From Candidatus Rickettsiella isopodorum (GTDB lineage: Bacteria; Pseudomonadota; Gammaproteobacteria; Diplorickettsiales; Diplorickettsiaceae): a stretch of DNA of 64,000 nt. The translations under genes and the position numbers were made by a program. Below the pieces are notes generated by a model. The model saw nothing but the letters and a program-made list of their open reading frames with translations. It ran no database searches and was not told where the DNA came from. This document shows, in pieces, positions 37,019-46,136 of the stretch. Where the stretch lies: the NCBI RefSeq assembly GCF_001881495.1, contig NZ_LUKY01000033.1:124001-188000 (forward strand), written 5' to 3'. How positions within the stretch are numbered: position 1 is the first letter of the stretch; the number at the start of each line of letters is the position of its first letter.

Positions 37019-37108
37019 TAATATAAATCCTTGTTGCTTAGTACTTTTATTAACATCGAATAGTAAAATTTTATATCCCTTAGCTTCTCAAGTGAAATCC
37101 AAACCAAC

Positions 37109-37969
37109 TTAATTATCGTTTAATCGTTCACGTAGACCTATTATTTGCTTCCATTCCTTTTCGAGCTGTTTACCATCTGTTAATAATAGTCTAATTTCTA
37201 CACTACGTGCATCTGCCCAATGTTTTACCTCATTTGCATTTCTGTAATACAACGTTCCATCACTATTTTGCATGCCTAATCGTATTGTCATTCTTTTTAT
37301 CCCTTCTATTAATTCTATGGGTTTGTAAAAAGATTGATTTAAATTACGCCGATATAAAGCATAAATTTTCTGTCCAGTTTCACTCTTACGTCCTGTATCG
37401 GCAATATAATAAATAATTTTATTAAAAACCCCAATTTCACTATCTACTTGGTAGCTATACGCCAGATGAATATTACTCCAATGAATAAATTCTGCATGTT
37501 GACAATCGCTGATGAGTAAAACATCTTTAGGTTGAAAAACCACCCTATGTGCCAAAACAATATGACTAGATTTAGCTTCCTTTACTGGAAAGGTATTAGG
37601 ATCCAGAAATTGAATTAAAATAGCATCACTGTCCTTTTGATACCGCGCGAGGTTAGGTAAGACTAACTTTGCTGTAGTATATCCTTTATGCCAAACAACT
37701 AAGCTAGTATCGGCTGTTAAATGGATATTTATTAATGGTAGATTATCGATTAAACGGACACAACCAATAAAACCGGCCATACGAATGTCATGACTAAGTA
37801 AGTGAAACGCCATTCGTGCTTTGGTTGAGATAGTATTTAAACCCTGGGTTAAATGATAAATATTTTTATTATGAATAAAAATATTTATCATTCCCATACT
37901 GAGAAATAAAGATAAACTTATTGCTACCATTAATTCAAGCAAGCTATACCCTTGCTCTATCCTATTCAT
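37109..37969 (-). CDS. pilW: Type IV pilus minor pilin PilW-like
   Basis: The 286-residue protein begins MNRIEQGYSLLELMVAISLSL, a prepilin leader cut after Gly7 with the essential Glu at mature position 5. A hydrophobic helix and a large periplasmic domain follow, with IRMAGFIGC, a PilW hallmark, and a C-terminal IRLLLTDGKQ segment. It should join the initiating minor-pilin complex at the pilus tip. The start overlaps the end of the pilV-like gene by 4 bases, so the two are translationally coupled. No fimT, pilY1 or pilE is adjacent, so the cluster is smaller than in Legionella or Pseudomonas. Confidence 0.88.
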   Translation of the reverse strand: MNRIEQGYSLLELMVAISLSLFLSMGMINIFIHNKNIYHLTQGLNTISTKARMAFHLLSHDIRMAGFIGCVRLIDNLPLINIHLTADTSLVVWHKGYTTAKLVLPNLARYQKDSDAILIQFLDPNTFPVKEAKSSHIVLAHRVVFQPKDVLLISDCQHAEFIHWSNIHLAYSYQVDSEIGVFNKIIYYIADTGRKSETGQKIYALYRRNLNQSFYKPIELIEGIKRMTIRLGMQNSDGTLYYRNANEVKHWADARSVEIRLLLTDGKQLEKEWKQIIGLRERLNDN

Positions 37970-38346
37970 GCACTGAATAATAAATCGAGAGACAATGGAA
38001 ATTTAGAAAAACTAGAGAACCATTGAATTTTGCTTTGATAGTTAGATAAATTACATTTTGAAATCAGTCCCATTCCTTTTGGAAAATTTTCTTGGATCTC
38101 ATTTTTCCATAGTGTTAATACTGGCTGGAAACAAAATCGCCGAGATCGACAAATTTTAAAACCCTCAGCCAATTCTATATTCTTTAAATTAGCCAAATTG
38201 ATTAAGTAAGCATGTTCGGCAGCCTGTAAAGCCAATAATTGAGCTTGAGCAAAACCTATTAGGCTAATACTTAATATTGTCGCAGCAACCATTACTTCGA
38301 TTAAGCTAAATCCTTGCTGAGATCTTAATAGCACAGAGTTTTTCAT
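37966..38346 (-). CDS. pilV: Type IV pilus minor pilin PilV-like
   Basis: The 126-residue product starts MKNSVLLRSQQGFSLIEVMV, a type IV prepilin leader with Gly-Phe cleavage and Glu5. It continues with the hydrophobic helix AATILSISLIGFAQAQLLAL, in which the L-I-G-F-A-Q-A-Q pattern is typical of PilV. The C-terminal domain is short compared with the ~160-185 residues common for PilV, and has three or four cysteines. It is the first gene of the pilV-pilW-pilX set and overlaps pilW by 4 bases. Confidence 0.85.
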   Translation of the reverse strand: MKNSVLLRSQQGFSLIEVMVAATILSISLIGFAQAQLLALQAAEHAYLINLANLKNIELAEGFKICRSRRFCFQPVLTLWKNEIQENFPKGMGLISKCNLSNYQSKIQWFSSFSKFPLSLDLLFSA

Positions 38347-38515
38347 TTCTACTCTAACTTGGCATTTCCTTTTAAATTATTATATTAATAATAAAATAAT
38401 TATGCAATAAGTAATTGTTAAGCCCTCATCTAAAAAAGGAAAGAGACTATTTTGTAGTTCACCCTATCCTAATTAATTCTGTAATGGGGGTTAAAACAAA
38501 TCATAAGAAGAACAT

Positions 38516-40012
38516 TTACTTCTTGTTATTTTTGCACCGATTCAATAAAAATTGAACTATTAAAGTCACTGGTCGACCCGTCGCCGTTTTTTCTGGCCCA
38601 CTTTTCCAAGCTGTTCCAGCAATATCTAAATGTGCCCAGTGTAATTTTTTAGTAAATCGAGATAAAAAACAAGCTGCAGTAATACTCTTGCCACCACCCA
38701 CACCCACATTAGAAATATCTGCTATATTGCTGTCGATTTGTTGTTGGTAGTCATCCCATAAAGGTAACGACCATACTCTATCTTGACTTTGCTGGCCTGC
38801 TTTTTCGATTTCCAGAGCAAGTTCCATATTATTACTCATCATACCTGTCGCTACTGCACCTAATGCGACAATAATCGCACCCGTCAATGTAGCCATATCA
38901 ATAACGACATCCGGATTAAAACGTTCACTATAAGTTAAGGCATCCGCCAAAATTAGACGGCCTTCTGCATCCGTGTTAATAACCTCTACGCTAAGTCCTG
39001 ATAATGTTTTTATCACATCTCCAGGTTTCACTGCAGTACCACTGGGTAAATTTTCAGTTAATGGCATTATACCCACCACATGAATAGGTAACTTAAGTTG
39101 AGCAATGGTTTTTAATATCCCCATGACGCTAGCGGCACCCGACATATCATATTTCATTTCTTCCATACCAACAGCAGGCTTTAAGCAAATTCCACCCGAA
39201 TCAAAAGTGACCCCTTTACCGACTAATACAACCGGCTTTTGCTCTGAGGCTCCAAGATATTCTAAAGTAATAAACTGGACAGGTTCTTGTGAACCCTGCG
39301 CAACGGCTAATAACCCCCCCATACCTTCTTTTTTTATCGCCACTTCATCTAATATGTTTATCGTAAGTCCTGCATCATTTGCCAATTTTTTGGCTTGCTC
39401 AGCCATAATATGGGGTGTACATAAATTAGCGGGTAGATTGGCTAGATCTTTAGTTAATTTTATTCCCTGCGTAATTGCTGAAGCCTGTTTTATTGTTTCT
39501 GAAACATTCACCCGTTCTGCAGAATTTGGAAGATTAAAAATAAATCGCTTAGGTGGAGAGATTTTATTTTTCTTATCTGTTTTTAATTCGTCAAAGCAAT
39601 AAAAACAATCTTCAATAAGCTCGATACTTTGGCGGATTTGTCTATCAAGATCACACGCTTTAATGGAAATATCAGTTAAAAAACTTGTTATTTCATCAAT
39701 TTGCATAGACTTAAGTATACATGCCATGCAACTGATCACTTTACGAAAATCTGCTAGGGACAAATCGGATTCTTTTCCAGAATAAACCAGAAGTACTCGA
39801 GGTGCAGAAATTCCAGGGACATTATAAAGCATGAGGCTTTTACCACACTCTTCTATTAAATCACCTTTTTCTAAAATTTTTTGGATATAGCCCTGGCTAT
39901 GGTTATCTAATAACTGGGCAGATCGAGAAAGTCGCTTATCTTGAAAAATACTGACGATTAAACAATCACTCTTTTGTTTAATGAGATCCAATGAGTTGAT
40001 AGAATATTGCAT
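38516..40012 (-). CDS. pepA: Cytosolic leucyl aminopeptidase PepA
   Basis: PepA is a hexameric two-metal aminopeptidase that removes N-terminal residues from peptides; in E. coli it also binds DNA in site-specific recombination. The 498-residue product has the metal/active-site sequences VGKGVTFDSGGICLKPA, MKYDMSGAASVMG and NTDAEGRLILADAL. A GTG two codons upstream (40018) overlaps the GAGGTG ribosome-binding site, so the ATG at 40012 is the better start. It is divergent from lptF with 113 bases between them, as is common for pepA and lptFG in gammaproteobacteria. Confidence 0.96.
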   Translation of the reverse strand: MQYSINSLDLIKQKSDCLIVSIFQDKRLSRSAQLLDNHSQGYIQKILEKGDLIEECGKSLMLYNVPGISAPRVLLVYSGKESDLSLADFRKVISCMACILKSMQIDEITSFLTDISIKACDLDRQIRQSIELIEDCFYCFDELKTDKKNKISPPKRFIFNLPNSAERVNVSETIKQASAITQGIKLTKDLANLPANLCTPHIMAEQAKKLANDAGLTINILDEVAIKKEGMGGLLAVAQGSQEPVQFITLEYLGASEQKPVVLVGKGVTFDSGGICLKPAVGMEEMKYDMSGAASVMGILKTIAQLKLPIHVVGIMPLTENLPSGTAVKPGDVIKTLSGLSVEVINTDAEGRLILADALTYSERFNPDVVIDMATLTGAIIVALGAVATGMMSNNMELALEIEKAGQQSQDRVWSLPLWDDYQQQIDSNIADISNVGVGGGKSITAACFLSRFTKKLHWAHLDIAGTAWKSGPEKTATGRPVTLIVQFLLNRCKNNKK

Positions 40013-40125
40013 AGCCACCTCAAATTATTTTATTAATAGACCAGTTTACCTAAATTACACTTATTTGCTAGATTCAATATCTTCTTTATGAAATAATTTA
40101 AATTCTTCTACCTTTAACCTACAAA

Positions 40126-41259
40126 ATGATTCTTTTTCGTTATTTAACTCGAGAGTTACTGGCTAGCCTTTCTCTCATTACTAGCCTTTTATTCCTTATT
40201 TTAATGAGCAATGAATTTGTTCATTATCTTAATCAAGTAGCCGGCGGAAAATTTGCGGCAAGTATCTTATGGAAGCTGATAATTTTGGAGTCTCCTCGAT
40301 TTTTAGCAATACTTCTTCCTTTTAGCCTATTTCTTTCCATACTGTTCACCTATGGTCGCCTTTATGCCGATTATGAGATGACTGTGCTGAATGCCTGTGG
40401 GTTTAGTTTGGGCCAATTAACTCGCTTAAGCTTACCCTTTATTTTCTTACTAACTTTTATGGTCGCTGGTTTAAATCTTTGGCTAAACCCGTTTTTATTA
40501 AGTTATCGAAATAAATTGCTGACTCAAACTGGGACAGCCGTAGAATTACAGACCGTGCAACCCGGCAGTTTTCAACAAACTAATGGAGGTCATCGCATCA
40601 TTTATGTGGAAAGTGTCTCCGCTGATCACAAATCAGTAAAAAACATTTTCCTAGCACAAACAAATTCACAAAAATTATCTTCAGAGATAACACCTTGGAC
40701 TATAATTAGTGCTAATAGCGGTTATCAAATGATCACTCCTATCACCAAAGAACCTTTTTTTGTCGCGGTAAATGGAAAACGGTACCAAGGAATACCTGGC
40801 CAAACAGAATATTATATTACGCAGTTTCTAAAATACGGAATACGTATCGACTTAAAAACTACCGCAGCTAATAAACAACAAGATGATGCCTTGTCGAGTA
40901 TTACTTTATGGAATGCGAGTCAAGCTCATAAAGCCAGCTATTTTTCTGAACTACAATGGCGACTTTCAGCCCCTATTTCAATTTTACTTCTCGCTTTATT
41001 AGCGATACCACTAAGCCGAGTTAACCCAAGACAAGGAAAATATCTTCATATATTACCCGCTATAGTCATTTATATTATGTACCTTAATTTATTACTGGTA
41101 GGGCGTAATTGGATAGAAAATGGAGATATTTCTTATGATTGGGGTCTTTGGTGGATACATGGTCTGCTCATTCTTACCATAATATTTGCCTGGTGTTATG
41201 CTTTGGGATGGAATAGGGTCAGATATCACTTATTCCGTTTATTTAAGCTAAGACAATGA
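40126..41259 (+). CDS. lptF: LPS export ABC transporter permease LptF
   Basis: LptF and LptG form the transmembrane part of the LptB2FG complex, which extracts lipopolysaccharide from the inner membrane and passes it to LptC. The 377-residue product has three N-terminal helices, a periplasmic beta-jellyroll (about 130-270) and three C-terminal helices. Family sequences include FRYLTRELLASL, PRFLAILLPFSLFLSIL and LLALLAIPLSRVNPRQGKY. The stop overlaps the start of lptG by 4 bases. Confidence 0.95.
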   Translation: MILFRYLTRELLASLSLITSLLFLILMSNEFVHYLNQVAGGKFAASILWKLIILESPRFLAILLPFSLFLSILFTYGRLYADYEMTVLNACGFSLGQLTRLSLPFIFLLTFMVAGLNLWLNPFLLSYRNKLLTQTGTAVELQTVQPGSFQQTNGGHRIIYVESVSADHKSVKNIFLAQTNSQKLSSEITPWTIISANSGYQMITPITKEPFFVAVNGKRYQGIPGQTEYYITQFLKYGIRIDLKTTAANKQQDDALSSITLWNASQAHKASYFSELQWRLSAPISILLLALLAIPLSRVNPRQGKYLHILPAIVIYIMYLNLLLVGRNWIENGDISYDWGLWWIHGLLILTIIFAWCYALGWNRVRYHLFRLFKLRQ

Positions 41260-42323
41260 AAATCATCGATCGCTATTTAGGCAGAACCATTATCAGTACC
41301 ACCCTTTCTGTACTTGGGATATTGTTAATCCTGTTTTCGCTTATTAAATTAATTGCTGAAACACGTGATATTGGATATGGCCACTATACTTTAGCCAGTG
41401 CTTTTTATTATGTATTACTCACTCTACCATCCCAATTTTACAGCTTTTTCCCAGTAGCTATTTTGCTGGGTAGTATTCTTGGTTTAAGCGTTTTAGCAAA
41501 GCATAGTGAGTTAATGATATTACATTCCAGTGGCGTTTCTCTTTATCAAATGGCTTGGAGTTTAATTAAAGCGACTTTGCTGATGGTTTTCCTAACGGTT
41601 TTGATTGGGGAAGGTTTAGCGCCACGCGCTGCTCGGCTAGCAGAAAATCATAAATCCTTTCTTACCACAAATGGACAAACCCTAATGACCCAACAAGGGG
41701 CTGTTTGGATTCGAGATGGACATAATTATATATATATTCAATCAATTTTGGATCCAACTCATTTAAATAAAGTGAGCCGTTACCAATTTGATGATAATAA
41801 TAATCTACTGAAAGCAAGCTTTGCCAAGCAGGTTAATTATGAAAAAAATGAATGGCATGCCTATGATATTGCAACCAGTCTCATTAGCCTAAAAAAAATT
41901 AAAGCCAGACATATTGCACATGAAATTTGGCCATTTTCTTTTAGTCCAAAACTTTTAAATATCTCTATTATTCAACCACAAGAAATGTCTTTAAGACAAC
42001 TTAATGATTATATTCGTTATCGTAAAAAAAATCTTCTAAATACTAGTCAATATTCTTTAGCTTTTTGGCAACGTATACTACAGCCTGCTGCCATATGGGT
42101 TATGCTTTGTTTGGCTATTCCTTTTACTTTTAAACATTTAAGAACTTTAGCGACCAGTTTGAGGACTATTGCAGGAATTGCAGTAGGATTTGGTTTCTAT
42201 CTCTTAAATAATTTTTTTGGTCCATTCGCTATTGTCTATCAATGGCCGCCCTTTTTAGCGGCACTACTTCCTATACTCATTTTTATGTTCATCGCTATTA
42301 TATTAATGCGTTGGGCAAAATAA
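41256..42323 (+). CDS. lptG: LPS export ABC transporter permease LptG
   Basis: LptG is the second permease of the LPS exporter. The 355-residue product shows the same layout as LptF: helices around residues 12-110, a periplasmic domain containing WIRDGHNYIYIQSI, and C-terminal helices from about 275. It begins KIIDRYLGRTIISTTLSVLGIL, the family N-terminus. Overlap with lptF shows translational coupling. The presence of both subunits implies that the cell makes and exports LPS. Confidence 0.95.
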   Translation: MKIIDRYLGRTIISTTLSVLGILLILFSLIKLIAETRDIGYGHYTLASAFYYVLLTLPSQFYSFFPVAILLGSILGLSVLAKHSELMILHSSGVSLYQMAWSLIKATLLMVFLTVLIGEGLAPRAARLAENHKSFLTTNGQTLMTQQGAVWIRDGHNYIYIQSILDPTHLNKVSRYQFDDNNNLLKASFAKQVNYEKNEWHAYDIATSLISLKKIKARHIAHEIWPFSFSPKLLNISIIQPQEMSLRQLNDYIRYRKKNLLNTSQYSLAFWQRILQPAAIWVMLCLAIPFTFKHLRTLATSLRTIAGIAVGFGFYLLNNFFGPFAIVYQWPPFLAALLPILIFMFIAIILMRWAK

Positions 42324-42336
42324 GCTCGAGGTGATT

Positions 42337-43956
42337 ATGTCAACAATATTCCGCATTGCCGTTGCACAATTAAATTTCTTAGTGGGTGATATTAAAGGAA
42401 ATACACAAATAATTTTAGATAGTATACAAAAAGCCAAGCAAGTTTCAGCTGATCTGTTGATTTTTCCTGAGCTCGCATTAAGTGGTTATCCTTCTGAAGA
42501 TTTACTATTACGTGAAGATTTTAAAAATCAAATCCAACACGCTTTAAAAATTATTCAAAAAAAATCAATAGATATCGCTATTTTATTAGGTCATCCCGAT
42601 TTTAGTTCTAAAGGAATTTATAATGCAGCAAGCCTAATTGAAAATAAAAAAATTGTTAGTACCTACCACAAACAATGTTTACCCAACTACGGTGTCTTTG
42701 ATGAATATCGTTATTTCATACCTGGAAATGCAGGTGGTTTATTCACAATAAAAGGTTTACATATAGGTATTTTAATTTGTGAAGATCTATGGTATAGCCA
42801 ACCTGCTTCAATACTCAAAGAAAATGGTGCACAATTATTAATATGCATCAACGCTTCTCCTTTTGATTATATAAAAGCCAAGCAACGTTTAAAAGTAACC
42901 ACCGACCGTATAAAAGAAACAAACTTGCCTATACTTTATGTGCATGGGATAGGCGGACAAGACGATTTAATATTTGATGGTGGTTCTCAAGCACTTGATG
43001 CTAAGGGACATCTTGTCGCCGAAGCCGGTTTTTTTAAAGAAACCTTATGGTTAGTCGATCTCAAAATTAATTCATTGGCTCAATTTGTACCACAAACTCT
43101 TTTATCCCAACCATTAACGAATGAAATTATCTATAAAGCCTTAATCCTTGGAGTGCGTGATTATGTTAATAAGAATCATTTTCCGGGGGTTTTAATCGGT
43201 CTTTCCGGTGGTATCGATTCTGCTTTAGTATTAGCTATTGCAGTGGATGCTTTAGGAAAAGATCGTGTTCACGCCGTATTTTTACCCTCTCGTTACACAT
43301 CTAAACTAAGTCAACATATTGTACAAGCCCTTGTTAATAAATTAGGCGTGCATGTTAATACATTATCCATTGAACCGAGTTTTTCAGCTTTTTTAACTAC
43401 ATTAAATTTAGATCCGAAACATCCTCCTGTAGGACTTGCCATTGAAAATATCCAAGCACGTTGTCGTGCTATAATACTGATGGCTCTATCTAATCAACAG
43501 GGACACCTCCTATTAAATTGTACGAATAAAAGTGAGCTAGCAGTCGGTTATGGTACTTTATATGGAGATATGGTCGGCGGATTTTCAGTCCTTAAGGATG
43601 TATCTAAAACTCGCGTTTATCAACTGGCTACTTATCGTAATAGTGAGCATATTTTTCCTAGCTCATTAATGACACGCCCACCCTCTGCTGAGCTCTTCGA
43701 AAATCAAAAAGATGAAGACACTCTACCCCCCTATGATCAACTTGATCCTATTTTGGAACTCTATGTCGAGCAAGATAAAAGTATAGATGACATTGTTAAA
43801 GCAGGATTCACTAGAGAAGTAGCACAAAAAGTTATCAATTTAGTTAACAAGAATGAATATAAACGCCGACAATTAGCATTGGGGCCGCGCATCACGCCAC
43901 GAGCTTTTGGTAGAGAACGTCGCTATCCGATTACTTCGGGATTTTTATCTAGCTAA
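42337..43956 (+). CDS. nadE: Glutamine-dependent NAD+ synthetase NadE
   Basis: NadE amidates nicotinic acid adenine dinucleotide to NAD, using ammonia released from glutamine. The 539-residue product joins an N-terminal nitrilase-type glutaminase (Glu in FPELALSGYPSEDLLLR, Lys in YHKQCLPNYGVFDEYRYF, Cys in LICEDLWY) to a C-terminal synthetase with the PP-loop SGGIDSALVLAIAVDALG. A GTG two codons upstream (42331) is part of the CGAGGTG ribosome-binding site, so ATG at 42337 is chosen. It follows lptG by 13 bases and may be co-transcribed with lptFG. Confidence 0.96.
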   Translation: MSTIFRIAVAQLNFLVGDIKGNTQIILDSIQKAKQVSADLLIFPELALSGYPSEDLLLREDFKNQIQHALKIIQKKSIDIAILLGHPDFSSKGIYNAASLIENKKIVSTYHKQCLPNYGVFDEYRYFIPGNAGGLFTIKGLHIGILICEDLWYSQPASILKENGAQLLICINASPFDYIKAKQRLKVTTDRIKETNLPILYVHGIGGQDDLIFDGGSQALDAKGHLVAEAGFFKETLWLVDLKINSLAQFVPQTLLSQPLTNEIIYKALILGVRDYVNKNHFPGVLIGLSGGIDSALVLAIAVDALGKDRVHAVFLPSRYTSKLSQHIVQALVNKLGVHVNTLSIEPSFSAFLTTLNLDPKHPPVGLAIENIQARCRAIILMALSNQQGHLLLNCTNKSELAVGYGTLYGDMVGGFSVLKDVSKTRVYQLATYRNSEHIFPSSLMTRPPSAELFENQKDEDTLPPYDQLDPILELYVEQDKSIDDIVKAGFTREVAQKVINLVNKNEYKRRQLALGPRITPRAFGRERRYPITSGFLSS

Positions 43957-43962
43957 AGTTGA

Positions 43963-43992
43963 TGTGAATATTCAAACACTTAAATATTCACA
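43963..43992. terminator. Hairpin between convergent nadE and bamD
   Basis: TGTGAATATT (43963-43972) pairs perfectly with AATATTCACA (43983-43992) around a 10-base loop. It sits just after the nadE stop and overlaps the last codons of bamD. It lacks a clear T run, so it may slow or terminate transcripts in both directions or protect their ends rather than act as a classical terminator. Confidence 0.5.
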
Positions 43993-44753
43993 TAATCTGC
44001 ATCCGGGTAATTGAGCCTAAACACCGCTAAACTCTGGCTCGCTAATCCTTCTAAACCCAAAATACGATAAGACTTAATCATAATAATTAAAGCTTTTTTA
44101 ACTTCTGGCGCCCCCTGATAACGTTGTATAATCTCATTGGCACGATTTGCTGCAGCGACGTAGGCTTTTCTATGGAAGTAATAATCAGCAATATGTAATT
44201 CATAACTTGCAAATAAATTGCGCAAGTAAATCATGCGCTGACGGGCATCAGGAACATATCGACTATCTGGAAAAAGACGAATCAACTCAGCAAACTCTTG
44301 ATATCCTAAACGCATAGTACCTGGATCTCGCAAAGAAAGATCAATAGGCACATAACGTAAATACCAACCTCTATCTTGATCCATATCCGCCATAGCTTGC
44401 ATATAGTATGCATAGTCAATATGTTGGCTATGGGGGTATAAATGAATAAAACGTTCTGCTGCGGCTTTCGCTGAGGGTGCATCACCATCTTTATAATATG
44501 CATATATCAATTCTAGTTGAGCTTTTTCGGCGTAACGATTAAAAGGATATAATACATCTAATGCTTCATAAGATTTAATCGCTTGACTAAAATTCCGATC
44601 GAGTAATGATTCTTTTGCATTTTGATAGATTTGATTAACGGTTTGTCCTTTAAAAGCGATAAATGGATCGTTAGAGTGGCTGGCGCATGCGCTCAGCATA
44701 GCCAATATAAAACTCACTAAAATAAATTTAAATATTTTCACAATACTTTTCAA
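43980..44753 (-). CDS. bamD: Outer membrane assembly lipoprotein BamD
   Basis: BamD is the essential lipoprotein of the beta-barrel assembly machine that inserts outer-membrane proteins. The 257-residue product has a lipoprotein signal with lipobox LSAC (Cys23), then TPR-like repeats. Diagnostic sequences are YQNAKESLLDRNFSQAIKSYE, LELIYAYYKDGDAPSAKAAAERFIHLYP and ELIRLFPDSRYVPDARQRM. The length fits the family. It is transcribed alone, opposite to nadE. BamA and the other Bam proteins are not in the window. Confidence 0.95.
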   Translation of the reverse strand: MKSIVKIFKFILVSFILAMLSACASHSNDPFIAFKGQTVNQIYQNAKESLLDRNFSQAIKSYEALDVLYPFNRYAEKAQLELIYAYYKDGDAPSAKAAAERFIHLYPHSQHIDYAYYMQAMADMDQDRGWYLRYVPIDLSLRDPGTMRLGYQEFAELIRLFPDSRYVPDARQRMIYLRNLFASYELHIADYYFHRKAYVAAANRANEIIQRYQGAPEVKKALIIMIKSYRILGLEGLASQSLAVFRLNYPDADYVNI

Positions 44754-44876
44754 TAAAGCTGTGCTTTATTCCCTTTTTTAAAGTGAAGGAAGGAATAAGC
44801 GAAATAACTTTCTATTCTTTTATCCAACATCCAAAAAAGTCAAATTAATTTATTATTATTAATTTGACTAAGAATT

Positions 44877-45098
44877 CTACATTTTATCTTTTTTACGGAA
44901 AATCTCATTTAGCTTAAATTTTTCTGCCAAAATAGGGATCCCACACCAACCTATGATGGCTTCTATAATAAGAATAACCCCTACTAAAAATGCAAATAAT
45001 TTGCCTAGACCCAATAACACACCAATCAGCAAAACGATACCAATCACTAAACGTGAAAGGCGTTCGTTAGATTCAAGATTGCTTGCTACATTGAACAT
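44877..45098 (-). CDS. Small inner-membrane protein, DUF2892 family
   Basis: The 73-residue protein begins MFNVASNLESNERLSRLVIG, has two hydrophobic helices (about 16-33 and 34-49) and ends in a basic tail rich in Lys. This pattern (ERLSRLVIG ... GWCGIP) is that of DUF2892/YgaP-like membrane proteins, whose function is poorly known. A GAGGAT site precedes the ATG by 8 bases. It stands alone between bamD and the divergent rluD. Confidence 0.8.
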   Translation of the reverse strand: MFNVASNLESNERLSRLVIGIVLLIGVLLGLGKLFAFLVGVILIIEAIIGWCGIPILAEKFKLNEIFRKKDKM

Positions 45099-45164
45099 AG
45101 ATAGTATCCTCTATTAAGTCATAATAAAAAGGCATCGCTCCCGTCAGCATTATAGCGATATTCT

Positions 45165-46136
45165 ATGAAAAACACAGCTCAAGTAATAAATTGCCAAGCA
45201 ATTGTCCCCGAACATTTAGCAGAAAAGCGTCTCGACCAAATTTTGAGTCAGTTATTTCCTGCTTATTCTCGTACACGTTTACAACAATGGATTCGTTGTC
45301 AACAAGTTTGGGTTGATGGTGAACTCAAACGACCACGGGATAAAATAAAAGCGGGTGCTAAAATTACTATTTTGGCTAGCTTAAATGAGGAGGTCAGTTG
45401 GGATGCGGAAGAGCTCCCATTGGATATTATCTATGAAGATGAGGCGATACTCGTAGTGAATAAGCCTGCGGGCTTAGTTGTCCACCCTGCGGTAGGAAAT
45501 ACTCATAAAACACTTGTTAATGCTTTATTGCATTATTTACCTGAACTCAAAAAACTTCCCCGAGCAGGAATCATACATCGCCTAGATAAAGACACCTCTG
45601 GTCTATTAATCATTCCAAAAATTTTAAATGCCTACGATAAATTGGTCAAACAACTACAAGCACGAACTATGAAACGTGAATATATCGCTGTTATTCAAGG
45701 TCTGTTAATCGCTGGAGGAACTATAAATGCACCTATTGGTCGCCATCCAAGATTAAGAAAAAAAATGGCCGTTACTGAGTTGTTGAGCGGAAAACCAGCG
45801 GTCTCTCATTATCGAGTCATGGAGCGTTTTAATCATCACACACTTATTAAAGTAAAATTAGAAACCGGCCGTACTCATCAAATTCGTGTGCATATGGCAC
45901 ACATTCATCATCCTTTGGTAGGTGATAAAACCTATGCGGGTCGTTTTCACTTACCAAAAAAAGCCAGTGAATTACTGATAAATTGCTTACATCAGTTTCC
46001 TCGCCAAGCTTTACATGCGCAATGTTTAGGTATTATACATCCTATTACCTTACAACCCATGGAATGGCAAAGTCCTTTACCTGAAGATATGAAGCAATTA
46101 ATTAACTGTCTACGAGAAGATAAATTCAATGCTTGA
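45165..46136 (+). CDS. rluD: 23S rRNA pseudouridine synthase RluD
   Basis: RluD makes pseudouridines 1911, 1915 and 1917 in helix 69 of 23S rRNA. The 323-residue product has an N-terminal S4 domain (about 15-75: RLDQILSQLFPAYSRTRLQQWI) and a catalytic domain with the active-site Asp in IHRLDKDTSGLL, plus VNKPAGLVVHPA and ETGRTHQIRVHMAH. The bamD-rluD-pgeF neighbourhood is conserved in gammaproteobacteria. Its stop overlaps the start of pgeF, so the two are coupled. Confidence 0.95.
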   Translation: MKNTAQVINCQAIVPEHLAEKRLDQILSQLFPAYSRTRLQQWIRCQQVWVDGELKRPRDKIKAGAKITILASLNEEVSWDAEELPLDIIYEDEAILVVNKPAGLVVHPAVGNTHKTLVNALLHYLPELKKLPRAGIIHRLDKDTSGLLIIPKILNAYDKLVKQLQARTMKREYIAVIQGLLIAGGTINAPIGRHPRLRKKMAVTELLSGKPAVSHYRVMERFNHHTLIKVKLETGRTHQIRVHMAHIHHPLVGDKTYAGRFHLPKKASELLINCLHQFPRQALHAQCLGIIHPITLQPMEWQSPLPEDMKQLINCLREDKFNA

